Origin: Oreohelix idahoensis
Lineage: Eukaryota > Mollusca > Gastropoda > Stylommatophora > Oreohelicidae
Length of the DNA: 64,000 bases
Assembly: GCA_024509875.1 (NCBI GenBank)
Contig: JAMPIV010004939.1
Location: 204,001-268,000, forward strand
Reading direction: 5' to 3'
The position numbers and the translations under genes were made by a program. Numbering within the stretch: position 1 is the first letter of the stretch; every line of letters begins with the position of its first letter. The notes beneath the pieces were generated by a model, which was not told the origin of the DNA, made no database searches, and was given only the letters and a program-made list of their open reading frames with translations. Of the stretch, positions 1 through 11,129 are shown piece by piece.

Positions 1-2210
1 TCCAGACTCGCATCTGCGCGCTCACCGATTTGGTGTTTTCAAACACACACACGACGTTGATACAAACTATAATAAACGAATAGGGGAAAAGTTGGGCTTT
101 GGGTATATCCAACACACAGAACTAAATGAGTTTAGGTGATTTTATTCACTTTAAACATCAATTACTAAAAATATCAGATATTACATAAATTATCATAAGT
201 ACACAAATGCAAATAACAAGTTTGGGAGGGGGGTGAAGAAGATTGGTATCGACTAAGCCCTTCCCGCTCATTAGACAAAGACAAACCCAGTCCAGAGATA
301 GATAATATCAGGAACACGGGTACGTTAACCTAACAGTAAAGTTAATTACTCTGAAAGAGGTGTTACCAAGTTAGGTATAAGTGATAGAAAAGAAAACCTG
401 TTCTTCCCAGCTGTTCTTCCCTTTACTAAGCAAATGGAAAGGAGGTGGTTTTAAACAGAGTTAACAAATTATCAACTATCCCACTTAAAGGAACAATGTA
501 GGGTATACAGAAAAGATATATGTTACCAGGTAAGCAAGTTAACAAAATGGTCACACAACAGAATTAATTTCCTGTCATTCATACACGCGCTAGCAAAGGC
601 CTTCACTCATCTTGCTCTCACTTACCGATTGTGAAAAAATCTTGCACTCCATAGAATAACACAACAGCAGTTACACCTCAACTAAATGTATGAGTGTTTG
701 TTCAAGTTCTAGCCCCAGATTATCGGGTAGGCTGTCAGCACATAAAAGGATCCCGTAATCGCTGGAAAATGAATCTGTAGTTGTGTCTCTTTTCTTAATA
801 ACAGTTTCTATGGGAGGGCACGGTCTCTGATACCGGGGTGAGGATGGTGTGGTCTATTTGACTATGCCGCGGATAATAAAATTCTTACGCGTGCTGGTAC
901 ACTTTATCCGTGAGGTATGGTTTAAGTCCAGTGAGAAAACTAGTCACATCACTGTTCAGGAAATTATGAATTATCTCTCTGTGTCAGTAAACTAACAAAG
1001 CTCGGGCCAGTGTTCTTCTTCCCGTTACGACTTAAGTTGTTTGATGGTGCGTTAAATTTGTCTTTGGGTGTGCTTTCTTTGCTATAAGTTAGATAGCGGA
1101 ATTCCAAACATAGAATCGCCTCAAAGATTAAAAATTTACACAGTCTCAACCAGTTCTGCGTCAGGGGAACTCTACACACTGTTTATGCTTTGCTTTGCTT
1201 AGATTGATTTCTTTATTGCTTTCTTAATGCTGGGATCGCACAGGTTACGAACACTCTGTATGAAAGAAAAAAGACATGTAATATACCGAAAACAAATAAC
1301 CTACTAAAGCGCGATGAATTTCCCGTTAAGCCTATAATACACTCGAGTATTTAATTATGTATTTAATAAACACTGCGCGAATTCTAGTGGTTAAAAACAC
1401 ACATCTATAAAACTAGGACTTAACTGAATTTATTAATTATAAATTCCTTCGCGACTTTAAAAGTTAATTTAAGCATCTATTATCTTTTGAAATAATATAA
1501 TAGATCGATCATTATATTTAAAACTGGAACTCTTGAGATGGTTTAATTAAATAGATTTAAATTAACACAAAATCCCTTTAAATAGAATGACTAGACCACT
1601 GATCACTTTACACAATATATATTTTACCGCTTTGCACAGAAATAGAAATCACTGCAAATATATATAAAATCCAGGGGAAAATCTATAACAAGATTTCAAT
1701 AAAGCTAGTGCTTCTGTAAAGGTCTGGCCAGCGAGTGATAACGTGTCTAGTTCTACATGGTCTATTTAGCTAAAATGAAATGTAAGTTGAGTGGGACATG
1801 ATAAACTTGACAACTTATTTGATCTCACGAACTTTTGGGGATCTGACCGCCAAATCAAGAGAAAAAGCCGCCCCCTGGTCTTCGTATCCGCTCGCTGCTG
1901 CCCGTTTCGCTTTCCCCCCGTTCGCTCGGTTCCTCGATTGACACCGAGACGCGAAATTAGCGGCAAGCAACTGCGTCTCGTATCAGGGAAAACTACTGTC
2001 TTTGATAGCGCCGATAGTCTCCCCTAAGATCCCTCGGTCTGTCTCTTGATCTCGTGCCGCCTACTAAATGAGTCCCGGTGGAATGCGTTCTGGCAAACGA
2101 AAAGTTACAACAAATGTTCAGGGGTTCTAATGTTATGAAAAGCTAAAGGTCCCTTTAAATCATCCATCATATCAGGGAAAATTCACTAGTCAAACTAGAC
2201 GTACGTCACA
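1..2210 (-). mobile_element. Partial LTR of the Gmr1-like Ty3/gypsy family, cut by window start
   Basis: Reverse-complement match, nearly base for base by eye, to the LTRs at 18011-20443 and 27505-29939. The right border ends in the inverted form of the LTR start (..gtacgtcaca) and is followed at once by unrelated GATA repeat. About 230 bases of the other LTR end lie outside the window. No internal retroelement sequence follows on the right, so this is either a solo LTR or the 5' LTR of a minus-strand element that extends to the left. The short open frames inside it recur in the other LTRs only because the copies are young. Confidence 0.9.
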
Positions 2211-2213
2211 TCC

Positions 2214-2215
2214 TC

Positions 2216-2293
<78 letters not shown>

Positions 2294-2386
2294 GGATGGA
2301 TGGATGGATGGATGGATGGATGGATGGATGGATGGTTGGATGGATGGATGGATGGATGGATGGATGGATGGATGGATGGATGGATG

Positions 2387-2467
<81 letters not shown>

Positions 2468-2545
2468 GTAGGTAGGTAGGTAGGAAGGTGGGTGGGTAGG
2501 TAGATAGATAGGTAGTTAGATAGTCAGACAGACAGACAGACAGAG
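2214..2545. repeat. GATA/GATG tetranucleotide microsatellite
   Basis: Uninterrupted tetranucleotide blocks: GATA, then GATG, then GATA again, then degenerate GGTA and GACA units. It starts a few bases after the LTR border at 2210. Both strands are open in several frames only because the unit contains no stop codon. Confidence 0.97.
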
Positions 2546-3000
2546 TCAGAGACACTTTCAAGATACACAGTGAACAGACGGGCAGAACTCAAGGGCGTGT
2601 GACATCAATAAGGAGACTCACAAAGTGGCAGTTAGACGAAGTGAATAAAAGAGTTTTATCTCTGAACTATGTATACAAGACAGACAATCAAAAGCCATTT
2701 GATTAATTTTTGTGTTAGACCGTTCTTCTACAAGAAAACAACTTTCCCGGCCAAAAAATACAAAGTTCAGGAAACCGTAAAAAAAAAAAAAAAAAAACCC
2801 AAAGAAACAGTGAAATAAACAAAACAAAAAAATCGTCAATTTTTCTTGTTCTTGTCTGCTATATATTTGTCCCAACTCCGTTTCCTCAATATATACTATT
2901 TATCTGTCGTTTGGGGGCGGGGGTGAGTGTAAAAAAACGGGAGTCTGTATGATAACGTGTATAACTTGCATGATCTTTTGGATACTTAAGACAACCTCTC
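2546..3000. other. Unassigned stretch
   Basis: No exon, RNA or mobile element recognised. It contains an A-run near 2780-2797 and AT-rich sequence. Confidence 0.6.
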
Positions 3001-3533
3001 CTTGTCTGTGTAAAAATTTAGTCAGTCAACCCTCATCTCTGTAAATATTTAGTCAATTATCATCTATGTAAACATTAAGTCAGTCAACCCTAATCTGTGT
3101 TAATATTTAGTCAATTATCATCTGTGTAAGAATGTTTGTCAGTCAACTCTCATCTGTGTAAATATTTAGTCAATTATCATCTGTGTAAGAATCTTGTCAG
3201 TCAACCCTCATCTGTGAAAATATTTAGTCAATTATCATCTATGTAAGAATTTAATCACTCAACCCTCATCTGTGAAAATATTTAGTAAATGATCATCTAT
3301 GTAAGAATCTTGTTAGTCAACCCTCATCTGTGAAAATATTTAGTCAATTATCATCTATGTAAGAATTTAAACAGTCAACCCTTATCTGTGAAAATATGTA
3401 GTCAATTATCATCTGTGTAAGAATTTAGTCAGTCAACCCTCATCAACAGTATATAGGAATTTAGTATGTCTGCCGTCATCTGTGTAAAAATATAGTCAGT
3501 CTACCTTCATCTAAGTCAGAATTTTACCAGCCT
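3001..3533. repeat. Degenerate minisatellite of alternating ~30-bp and ~27-bp units
   Basis: Units built around 'gtcagtcaaccctcatctgt' alternate with units around 'atatttagtcaattatcatc', giving a dimer period of about 57-60 bp. The array resumes at 4317-4380 after a retrotransposon insertion. Confidence 0.85.
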
Positions 3534-3546
3534 ATTCATCTATGTA

Positions 3547-4316
3547 GACTTAATAAATTTAGCCAGCAGGTGGGCTTGAACATCAATTTAAAGAAGTCTG
3601 AGGTCATGACGCTCAATGTGAGCAACCCTGAGCCCATATCAGTAAGGAATCAGCAATTGGTACAGACAGATACCTTCACATACCTAGGAAGCATAATAAC
3701 ACCAGACGGTGGGGCAGGAAAAGACATCAACATCAGAATGAATAAGGCAAGAACAGCCTTCTTTAGCCTAAATAACATCTGGAAGTCCTCCCAATACAGC
3801 ACAAGCACAAAATTAAGATTATACCAGAGTTGCGTGCTTTCTGTGCTTCTCTATGGTGCGGAATGCTGGAGAGTCACAGAGAAAGAAATGTCAAAATTGT
3901 CCTCTTTTCACACAACATGCCTAAGAAAAATTCACCGAATCTTTTGGCCGAATACCATCACCAACCAAGATCTGCTTACTCGTAGCAAGCAAGAGGACAT
4001 GCACACCATCATAGCTGGCAGACGCTGGAGCTGGGTTGGTCATGTCCTCAGAAGAGACCCCGATGCCATCACAAGAACAGCTATGCTTTGGACCCCTGAA
4101 GGAAAGCGAAAGAGAGGCCGACCAAAAACAACTTGGCGGAGGACTGTGGAGGCTGAGATGCAAAAAGAATGAACCAGAGTTGGGGCACTGTACGAAGGAT
4201 GGCCACCGACCGTGCAAAGTGGAATCAATTTGTTGTTGCCCTACAAGACGCCACTAGGCGTGATGGCCACTGACTGCTTTGACGGTCGGTGGTTAAGGAT
4301 CGAAGAAGAAGAAGAG
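3547..4316 (+). mobile_element. 5'-truncated non-LTR retrotransposon (RTE-like RT C-terminus)
   Basis: The coding remnant runs 3549-4273 and begins inside the reverse transcriptase at 'GLNINLKKSEVM'. It continues through 'YLGSIITPDGG', 'LLYGAECW' and 'WSWVGHVLRRD', then the basic 'GKRKRGRPKTTWRR' segment typical of the C-terminus of RTE-like animal elements. The frame breaks near 4170: the first frame stops after 'EMQKE', and the expected ending ('SWGTVRRMATDRAKWNQFV', stop at 4271-4273) is in another frame. A GAA-rich tail closes it. The flanks carry the same 13 bp, 'attcatctatgta', at 3534-3546 and 4317-4329. It is a dead copy, truncated at its 5' end as usual for target-primed reverse transcription. 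Confidence 0.88.
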
Positions 4317-4380
4317 ATTCATCTATGTAAGAAGGTAGCTAGTCTTCGATCATCTGTGTGATGGTATAGCCAGCCTATTT
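4317..4380. repeat. Continuation of the 3001-3533 minisatellite
   Basis: The 'catctatgtaagaa' and 'catctgtgtga' units resume directly after the retrotransposon insertion. Confidence 0.7.
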
Positions 4381-4511
4381 CGCTCTCATCTCTGAGAGTA
4401 TTCCCTCACTCTCGTTTGGTGTGTTTCACAAGTACGCTAGATACCTCTCTAACTTGTTATTTGCGGTAATCCACATTTTTCTTATACCCCGTGTATTTCT
4501 GAGTTTCTCTG

Positions 4512-4618
<107 letters not shown>

Positions 4619-4672
4619 CACTCCTCACTCATTCAATCGTATCTGACATAGACTAATATACAGTTTTGTATA

Positions 4673-4775
4673 GGGCTGCCAACCTCATCATGTAAAACAA
4701 ATAGCTTCAGAAACCACCGCTACAAGACCACATGAATATTTTGGCTCAAGGTCCCAGCAGTGGTCGGTTTATGCT
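4673..4775 (+). repeat. Dispersed repeat family B, fragment
   Basis: Contains 'gctgccaacctcatcatgta' followed by an 'agaaaccaccgctacaagac' block. Related copies occur near 9098, 9370, 14280 and 42755. The family is not identified; it could be a SINE or the 3' end of a LINE. Confidence 0.55.
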
Positions 4776-5210
4776 CTATATATAGCATTGATTATGATAA
4801 TGTTTCCCTAACACGCCCACATAACACACGTGATCTGTCTCCATTGACCATGATTCATTTTTTTAAATAAAAAGTTCTTGACAGTAGCGTCTTTAAATAA
4901 ACACAGATAGTTGATCATTACTTACACTCACCCTCATGTAATATAAGGAAAAAAAAGAGAGAAAAAGAAACAAGGTATAATATTTTTATAATTACTCTTA
5001 CAAAGACAACATGTTTGGCTGTTAACAGTCCTTATATCAGGCCACGCGAGATTTATCATAGTGCTGCCCGTTGAATCATTAATTTATAAATGTTATCAGT
5101 CAGTCGTCACGAGAAGAGAAAGCTCTACAAGTGCTAAAAACAGAAACATTTTTTTTCCAAATTAAAATCAAATAAACAGATCACAATCACCCACCTATTT
5201 AGAGTATATA
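4776..5210. other. Unassigned AT-rich stretch
   Basis: No recognisable coding, RNA or repeat signal beyond AT-rich sequence. Confidence 0.5.
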
Positions 5211-5395
5211 GAGGCAGACTGGCTGAATGGTTAGGGCGATTACATTTTGTTGCAAAGTTACCGGATTCCGAGTGTGAAGCAACGTGGAGTCATGCTCTAA
5301 TGTACCCATCTGAAAATGGGTACCTGACTCTGTTCTTGAGTTAGTGACGGCAAAGACAGATAGGAAGGGAACTGGTCACCTTACCTATAAAAAAG
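5211..5395 (+). mobile_element. tRNA-derived SINE (copy 1)
   Basis: The head 'ggctgaatggttagggcga' resembles a pol III A box and a degenerate B box follows. Then comes the body shared with the copies at 40511, 58053 and 61266, including 'tgaaaatgggtacctgactc' and 'ggaagggaactggtcacc'. Confidence 0.8.
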
Positions 5396-5408
5396 CTGGA
5401 TGTAGCAT

Positions 5409-5537
5409 AGTCAAATTGTGTTTGTTTGTTTGTTTAGTTTCCCTGCCTGTTGTGTTTGTTTGTTTAGTTTCCCTGCCTGTTGTGTTTGTTTAATTTCCCT
5501 GCCTGTTGTGTTTGTTTGTTTAGTTTCCCTGCCTGTT
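5409..5537. repeat. Short tandem repeat, about 4 units
   Basis: Roughly 30-bp units containing 'agtttccctgcctgttgtgt' plus GTTT runs, about four copies. Confidence 0.85.
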
Positions 5538-5899
5538 TTCTTTCTTCTAGACATTAAACATTAAAAGTTTGTTACAGCCAAAGGAGAAATGGACACAAGG
5601 AAGCGTTAAAAACAAAAACAAAACAAAAACATTCAAAGTAGACCTCTCTTTCATCACATGAATGGGCGTGGTTCGTCTTTCCTTGCTTGAAACAGTCAAT
5701 ATTTTATGTAGCTTATATGTCCAGTGGAGGTAACTATTTTCTGTGGTGACTTGTTCATGTTGTTTGTTGACGTTTTGTGTGGCTTAACATTTGTACAGGA
5801 TGCTTAAGGCAGTCTCTTGCTCAAGCATCCTCAATCGCTTCTTACGACAGGCAAAATTGATTGCAGAGTTACTACTCTTTGTTCCCCTTTTTGTGGCTC

Positions 5900-6230
5900 T
5901 CGGAACACACGGGTGGGGAACTGATGTCAAGCGCCAGTGGATCAAGAAATGAGAAGACAACGCTGGCGATGAATAGGACACACGTTGATGAAACCTGATG
6001 ATAGCGTTACAAGGCAGTCCTTGTTCTGGAATCCTCAGGGAAAGAAAAGTAGATGCCGACAGAAGAACACACGGAAAAGAGAACTGGAGACAGAAATACA
6101 ACTGATTAGGAAGACAGAGAAATAATTTGAGCGGATGGCACAAGACCTGAAGACTTGTCATGTGTTTGTTGAAGGTCTATGCTCCGTGAGGAGCTAAAGA
6201 ATATTGATTGATTGATTGATTGATTGATTG
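5900..6230 (+). mobile_element. 3' end of an RTE-like non-LTR retrotransposon
   Basis: The broken frame reads 'RWRWIGHTLMKPDDSVTRQS', 'LFWNPQGKKSRCRQKNTRKR' and finally 'HVFVEGLCSVRS', the usual C-terminal segment of this LINE family. Stops and shifts interrupt it. It ends in an (ATTG)n tail at about 6203-6230. Sister fragments lie near 17440, 38490, 41670, 42995, 57767, 59690 and 62433. Confidence 0.8.
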
Positions 6231-8268
6231 AAAAGCATATGTAAACATAATTAGGACTAAACTGAGCAAAAATAACATTGTCAATTTATTTAAAGCTTTA
6301 AATTTAGTTTGCCTTCGAGCTGGATCTGAGACACCATGATGAGCAATAATTGTCTCTTAATCATGGAATTTACGGGAGACTGGACTGTTGTTTGGCTGAA
6401 CTAAATTTATGTATTTTTAATGTTAGAAATAAAGAGAAATACCCAACCGCTGCCTGATCTACTTGTATGGCCGTCACGTGTAATTAAACATTCTAATTGT
6501 CACAGCATCACATTCGAAACACAAGTGAAACGTAAAATAAATTCTCGCCAACTTGCAATCTTTTGACGGTGCACTTTCGAGACATTACGGAAAAGCGTGC
6601 ATTGCAACGTGGAAACTAAATTGCATGTCCATTGAATAACGTGCATTTCTTCCCATCTTTTCATGGGGGGTGTTGTGTAAACATTCATACTTTTTTTTTG
6701 GGACAATATTTGCGGAAATTTCCCCATTTGTATTAAGGTAGATGGATATGAAAAACAAACTCTAAAATATGTAGTTTGTCTTACTGGGACAAAAGATAAA
6801 GAAAATAGCCAACGTCGTGGCCCAAAGGTCTTCGTCAGGGAAAGGAAAGAAAGTGAGAACTAAGAATGACACTTCAGAAAATAAATAAATAAAAATGTGT
6901 ACTACCCGTAACATCTAATGCGTCCAGCAATAAGAAAGCGCGCCACAAGAGCATAAACATGAAATGGCGGCCATTTCTGGGTGTAAAAACACAAAAATAA
7001 TGTTAAGAAGGAAAACAAGAAACAACCCAAATATAATAATAATGAGTTTTTAGAGGAGGTGGAAGATGGAAAGGGAAACTGATGAGAGGACAAAAAAAAA
7101 GTGAAGGGGTTTAAAATCGATAGGGGTCATAGAGAAAGAGTGGAAAAGGTAACCTCAGACAAAGGAATGTTGAGTGTTAAGACTTTCTGGTTTGAGGCAC
7201 CCCCATACGATGAATGAGGTGTTGGTGAAGCTGGACTGGACTAGCTATGCCAGAAGAGCAGGATTGTGGCCGGGTACGGTAGTGGGGGTTGCTGTTCAAA
7301 TCGAGAGTATTAGATTTTGATGACTAGCTAGCCTGCTAGAGGTGATGATTTCTCTCTACAGTCTTACAGGACTTAACCAGGTTCGGGGATAATCCTCTAT
7401 GATGTTTTATTTTTTAGAGCAGATGGTTATTATTTGTGTTGCACCTGCAGCGATTAGCTTTGGTATGATCCCTTAATAATTTGTATGATGGCCAACTGCA
7501 AACATATGATTCGTCAACAGCATTTGTGTTCAATGAAACAAATGTTTATTCAATTTTCAACAAGAACTGCGTTAAGTCAAATGGTAACCACACCAAATTG
7601 CATAATAGCATGTTGACATTTAATAAACAAGCATAAAAAGTCAATGCATTTTTTAAATGATGCAATATTCCTTATTGCATCTCGTGATCTTTTCAACTTG
7701 CAAAAACATGGCGTGGCTCCTCTATCCTTCTAGTGTTCCTTCGTTTATTTGTTAATGTAGTCTAGATTTCACGACGTTTTTTCTTATCTCTTCATTTCAA
7801 TGTGCCAAACTTTCTTTTCATTAGTATTTTAGTTTGACGTTCTCTCAGCTTAAGGACCTTCATCCTTGTAAAAGGTTCTGATATGAAATGCCTCGTTTTT
7901 TTACAATTCTTTACCGAGTTTTCGAGCGTAGCTCTGTTTCAGTTATGACTGTGGGCTCTAACAGTTATTGCATGCAATTCTTAGCACTACTTACGTTTCT
8001 CGTGAATTCACAAAACATAACATTCTACATTTCGAAGTTACACAGTTGCATTAATTGTGCGAAGTCAATCTCCTCTATTAGAATATCACTGAGCAAGAAG
8101 AATTATGTCTTCTCTCGACCGCTCTAAATTCATGACTGCCCAAAAAATGGCTTCGTCTCTCGTTCATCCCGGGGAAAGAAGGACTGAGCCTAACCATTGG
8201 TGGGAAATCACGTGACCAACGCAACTATACAAGCGAAGCTTAGCCTAAATAAATGCGTGGCGTTTCGA
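6231..8268. other. Long stretch without assigned features
   Basis: I see no exon with good borders, no RNA gene and no clear repeat here. Short open frames occur on both strands with no recognisable domain. Part of a receptor intron or the gene's upstream region is possible. Confidence 0.5.
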
Positions 8269-8311
8269 AGTAAACAATTAAATATGTTGGAGTGCAGTTT
8301 GGGAGGTGGAA
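8269..8311 (+). repeat. 43-bp direct repeat, left copy
   Basis: Matches 8879-8921 with about two mismatches (core 'ggagtgcagtttgggagg'). The two copies flank the Ig-like segment. Confidence 0.75.
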
Positions 8312-8362
8312 ATCTTGTTTCTATAAAAATTTATTTTATATGTTAAAATAGTCTGCATCTGA

Positions 8363-8518
8363 AGACTCACGGTATACGCGGTTACAGGATCTCATCGCAG
8401 TAACCTGGATGTCCATAGGACCATGGTGGTGCAGGTCACTGAAGTGAATGGCTACTGGTGTGGATTCCAACCAGGAGATGTCATAGAGGTGCTGGCCATT
8501 TATATTAAGCAGATTTAA
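8363..8518 (+). pseudogene. Possible Ig V-set half-domain exon or relic
   Basis: This frame is open for 51 codons. It reads 'RLTVYAVTG' (D-strand-like), 'HRTMVVQVTEV' (E-strand-like), 'NGYWCGFQPGD' (F strand with the conserved Cys) and 'VIEVLAIYIKQ' (G-strand-like). The YWCG pattern is typical of pIgR/CD300-type V domains. A plausible acceptor (gcggttacag) ends at 8387 and would give a phase-1 start like the downstream receptor exons. I find no convincing donor, and the frame stops at 8516-8518, so it could be a broken exon. The domain call is pattern recognition only. Confidence 0.4.
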
Positions 8519-8878
8519 TGGCCTACTGCATTGCAGTAGGTATGAATAAGTATCTCCATCTTATATTTATATTTGGCCAGAGAAACGTCATTGTTCATCA
8601 TAGATGAAGCTTTTACTCTTTTGTGCCAATCTTTGCGTGTCATTGATTTACTTCTGAGGGAAAGTGAAAATGAATGAAATGGCCACAGGAGAATTAGTGC
8701 CGTTATCAGGACACAGAAATAATTATTTTCCGTCATTTTCTGGCGGTATACTTACTCCTAGTATTATATTTGTGAACAATTTTGGGAATTTTAAACATGA
8801 AACAGGCGAATCTGAGGAACCACATGACAGATGAGACTGGCTCGATAATGAAGGAAGGAACTTAAAACGGGTCTATAA

Positions 8879-8921
8879 ATGTAAACAATTAAATATGTAG
8901 GAGTGCAGTTTGGGAGGCGGA
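8879..8921 (+). repeat. 43-bp direct repeat, right copy
   Basis: Second copy of the repeat at 8269-8311. Confidence 0.75.
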
Positions 8922-9097
8922 GGATGTGATAAGTTGATTATGATATTGAAGACCGACAGTCGGTACAAAATAAAATGTCCGATGATTTGGACAAACCTGT
9001 AAGTGAACCTGTAAGTTTGTTGGTTTGGTCAAGACACTGAAAAAAGCATGTTAAATTATGTCTCTGTAATTACATATTAACCAAAAACAACCTGGCG

Positions 9098-9230
9098 GAG
9101 GGGGGGGGGGGGGCTTGCAGTAGTGGTTCCATGATCAGTAAGGAGCGCAAAGGAAACAAGATTGATTTCTTTGTGCTTAGTACCTATGATTTAACAACTA
9201 TGGTTATATAAGTGTATCACACATTGGTCT
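9098..9230 (+). repeat. Dispersed repeat family B, copy
   Basis: Starts after a G-run and contains 'agtagtggttccatgatcag' and a conserved end, 'gtatcacacattggtctga'. It repeats almost exactly at 9549-9678. Confidence 0.8.
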
Positions 9231-9233
9231 GAG

Positions 9234-9365
9234 GCGTGATGGCCACTGATTTCATATTTATGTGAAATTACATATTACATTATGTCTCTGTAATTACCTA
9301 TTACATTATGTCTCTGTAATTACCTATTACATTATTTCTCTGTAATTACATATTACATTATGTCT
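9234..9365. repeat. Short tandem repeat 'attatgtctctgtaattacc'
   Basis: Several ~30-bp units containing 'cattatgtctctgtaattac' in a row. Confidence 0.8.
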
Positions 9366-9369
9366 CTGA

Positions 9370-9690
9370 CATGACCTATATGAAGAGACAAAACAGGAAT
9401 AGGATTACTGTCCACCCTGGCATGTCGTTAAAGGCCTCTAATATAAGTTTGTTCTTGGACCTGGCAACCTCATCATGTCAAAACATTGCCACAGAAACCA
9501 CTGCTGCAAGAGTTTATGACTGGCTTGATGCAGGCTTCCTGTAAGGGTGGGGGGGGGCCTTGCAGTAGTGGTTCCATGATCAGTAAGGAGCGCAAATGAA
9601 AACAAGATTGATTTTTCTGTGCTTAGTACCAGCGATTTAACAACTGTGGTTATATGAGTGTATCACACATTGGTCTGACTGATGCTTGGG
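9370..9690 (+). repeat. Dispersed repeat family B, longer copy
   Basis: Contains 'ctggcaacctcatcatgtca', 'cacagaaaccactgctgcaa', and then the same 3' part as 9098-9230. It gives the longest view of the family together with 14280-14510 and 42755-42960. Confidence 0.75.
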
Positions 9691-9699
9691 AAAGGTTAA

Positions 9700-10270
9700 T
9701 AATAAAGAAATGAAGCATGTACAGTAAAGGGAAAACAAGTGAAACGGTACTTGTTTATTCAAACAAGGACCCAGATAGCGTGCACTTTTTCAGTGGAAGA
9801 AATATTTCGTTACAAGTTGAAACATTACAAACAATATTGTTCTCATTGCTTTGTTCTGAACTTTTCCTTTGAATCATTACTTCATTCCTTTGTCTCTGAT
9901 CTTGTTTATTTATGTCCATGTCTTAAACTTTCGTCTTCTGTTTTCTACTGAAAGTTTTTTGGCCGACACTATGGTTCTGTGAGATTGGATTATTATTTAA
10001 GACCGATCATCAATTAACGTATCTCATGCGGTTCCATGTGACCTCAGAAAATACAAAGAAATAATATGCGTGTTCCCCCACACCAGCCATGGCGTAGGAG
10101 GCGACAACGGAGGTTGTGCATGCAACTAGCAGCCCCACGAAATTAAACAAATTGATACTTAAATAACAATTTCGCTAGCTTTTTTTTTAAATACTCGTTT
10201 TGGCGAGGCGCGCCCGTTCAACCTAGACAAAGGTTCCGTCGGTTATATTAGGGAGCCTGTCTAAATATAA
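9700..10270. other. Unassigned stretch
   Basis: Nothing recognised beyond a T-run near 10181. Confidence 0.5.
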
Positions 10271-10283
10271 AGGACTTTGTGGT

Positions 10284-10500
10284 CTGGTTAAATCTAGTTG
10301 TTTGTGGCGAGATGGAAAATTTAGATGGACAACAGATCAAGTCAAGGTATTCTATACCTATTGATATACTCCAGTCTCAGAAACATCATCTGACTATCAC
10401 CGGATTCTGGTATATCAATTGTGGTAATGTCTTTGTTATGCACTTATCTTCCGAAATTACTGGTCTGTGGAGCTACAATGCTACTCACCCAGTAGTTGTA
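10284..10500 (+). pseudogene. Possible second Ig-like segment
   Basis: After a candidate acceptor (aaatctag) the frame reads 'KSRYSIPIDI' and 'QKHHLTITGF', resembling V-set D and E strands, then 'EITGLWSYNATHPVVV', which resembles an F-G region with Tyr where Cys is usual, and a stop at 10501-10503. One N-glycosylation sequon (NAT) is present. No donor is convincing. It may be a decayed ectodomain exon of the downstream receptor or a chance open frame. Confidence 0.25.
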
Positions 10501-10503
10501 TAG

Positions 10504-10760
10504 CTGGGATTGACACACAGTTCAGTCAATATGCTGGACTACCATCACAATGTGGAGACCAGATATTCAGGAGTGATCCAATATCTTTCGTGTTCTGTCG
10601 TAACAATACTTCAGAGTGCACTCTTGGATCAACCACTGTCACAGATGGAAATAGTACAGCAGTGATTATCCACTTTTGCCCCTCCCCATCTAGTTTATTT
10701 TTTCCTACAGGAACGCCGGATTCACTAGTGCAATTGACACGTGAGCCGTTTGGCAATTAA
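10504..10760 (+). other. Open cysteine-bearing segment of unknown nature
   Basis: An open frame with several Cys residues and N-glycosylation sequons ('FCRNNTSEC', 'DGNSTAV') ends at a stop near 10758. A good acceptor-like tract (ttttttcctacag) lies inside it, ending near 10710. It has an extracellular-like composition, but I recognise no domain. Confidence 0.2.
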
Positions 10761-11129
10761 GCACGGTGGAACACTGAGAGAGCGCGGAGCATGGCGTAAT
10801 AGATTCTTTGATCAGGGGCGATGTTAAGTCTGAGACGGACCTTGGATTGTAAAACTTTCAGGGGAATTAATTGCGTAGCTGATATTCGGCAAGGCGGAGA
10901 TGATGAAAGTCAAGCCAGAGAGATTGTCGGTGGCAGAGGTGGTAAAATTACTTTTGATTCAAGAATCGAACGGCAAATGGGCTCGGGTCTGGCAGTAGGT
11001 GTGACTTTCGCATTAAAGAGCGATAGAACGGTATTTACGGATATATACCATATCTCTCCGATAGCCATGATCAGTTGTTTAGAAATCTATCTGAAATTCA
11101 CTAGCTCGATATCTTAGATTTCTCGTACA

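Noticed and set aside
2214..2561. Minus-strand frame of YLSI and HPSI repeats
   Set aside because: GATA/GATG microsatellite.
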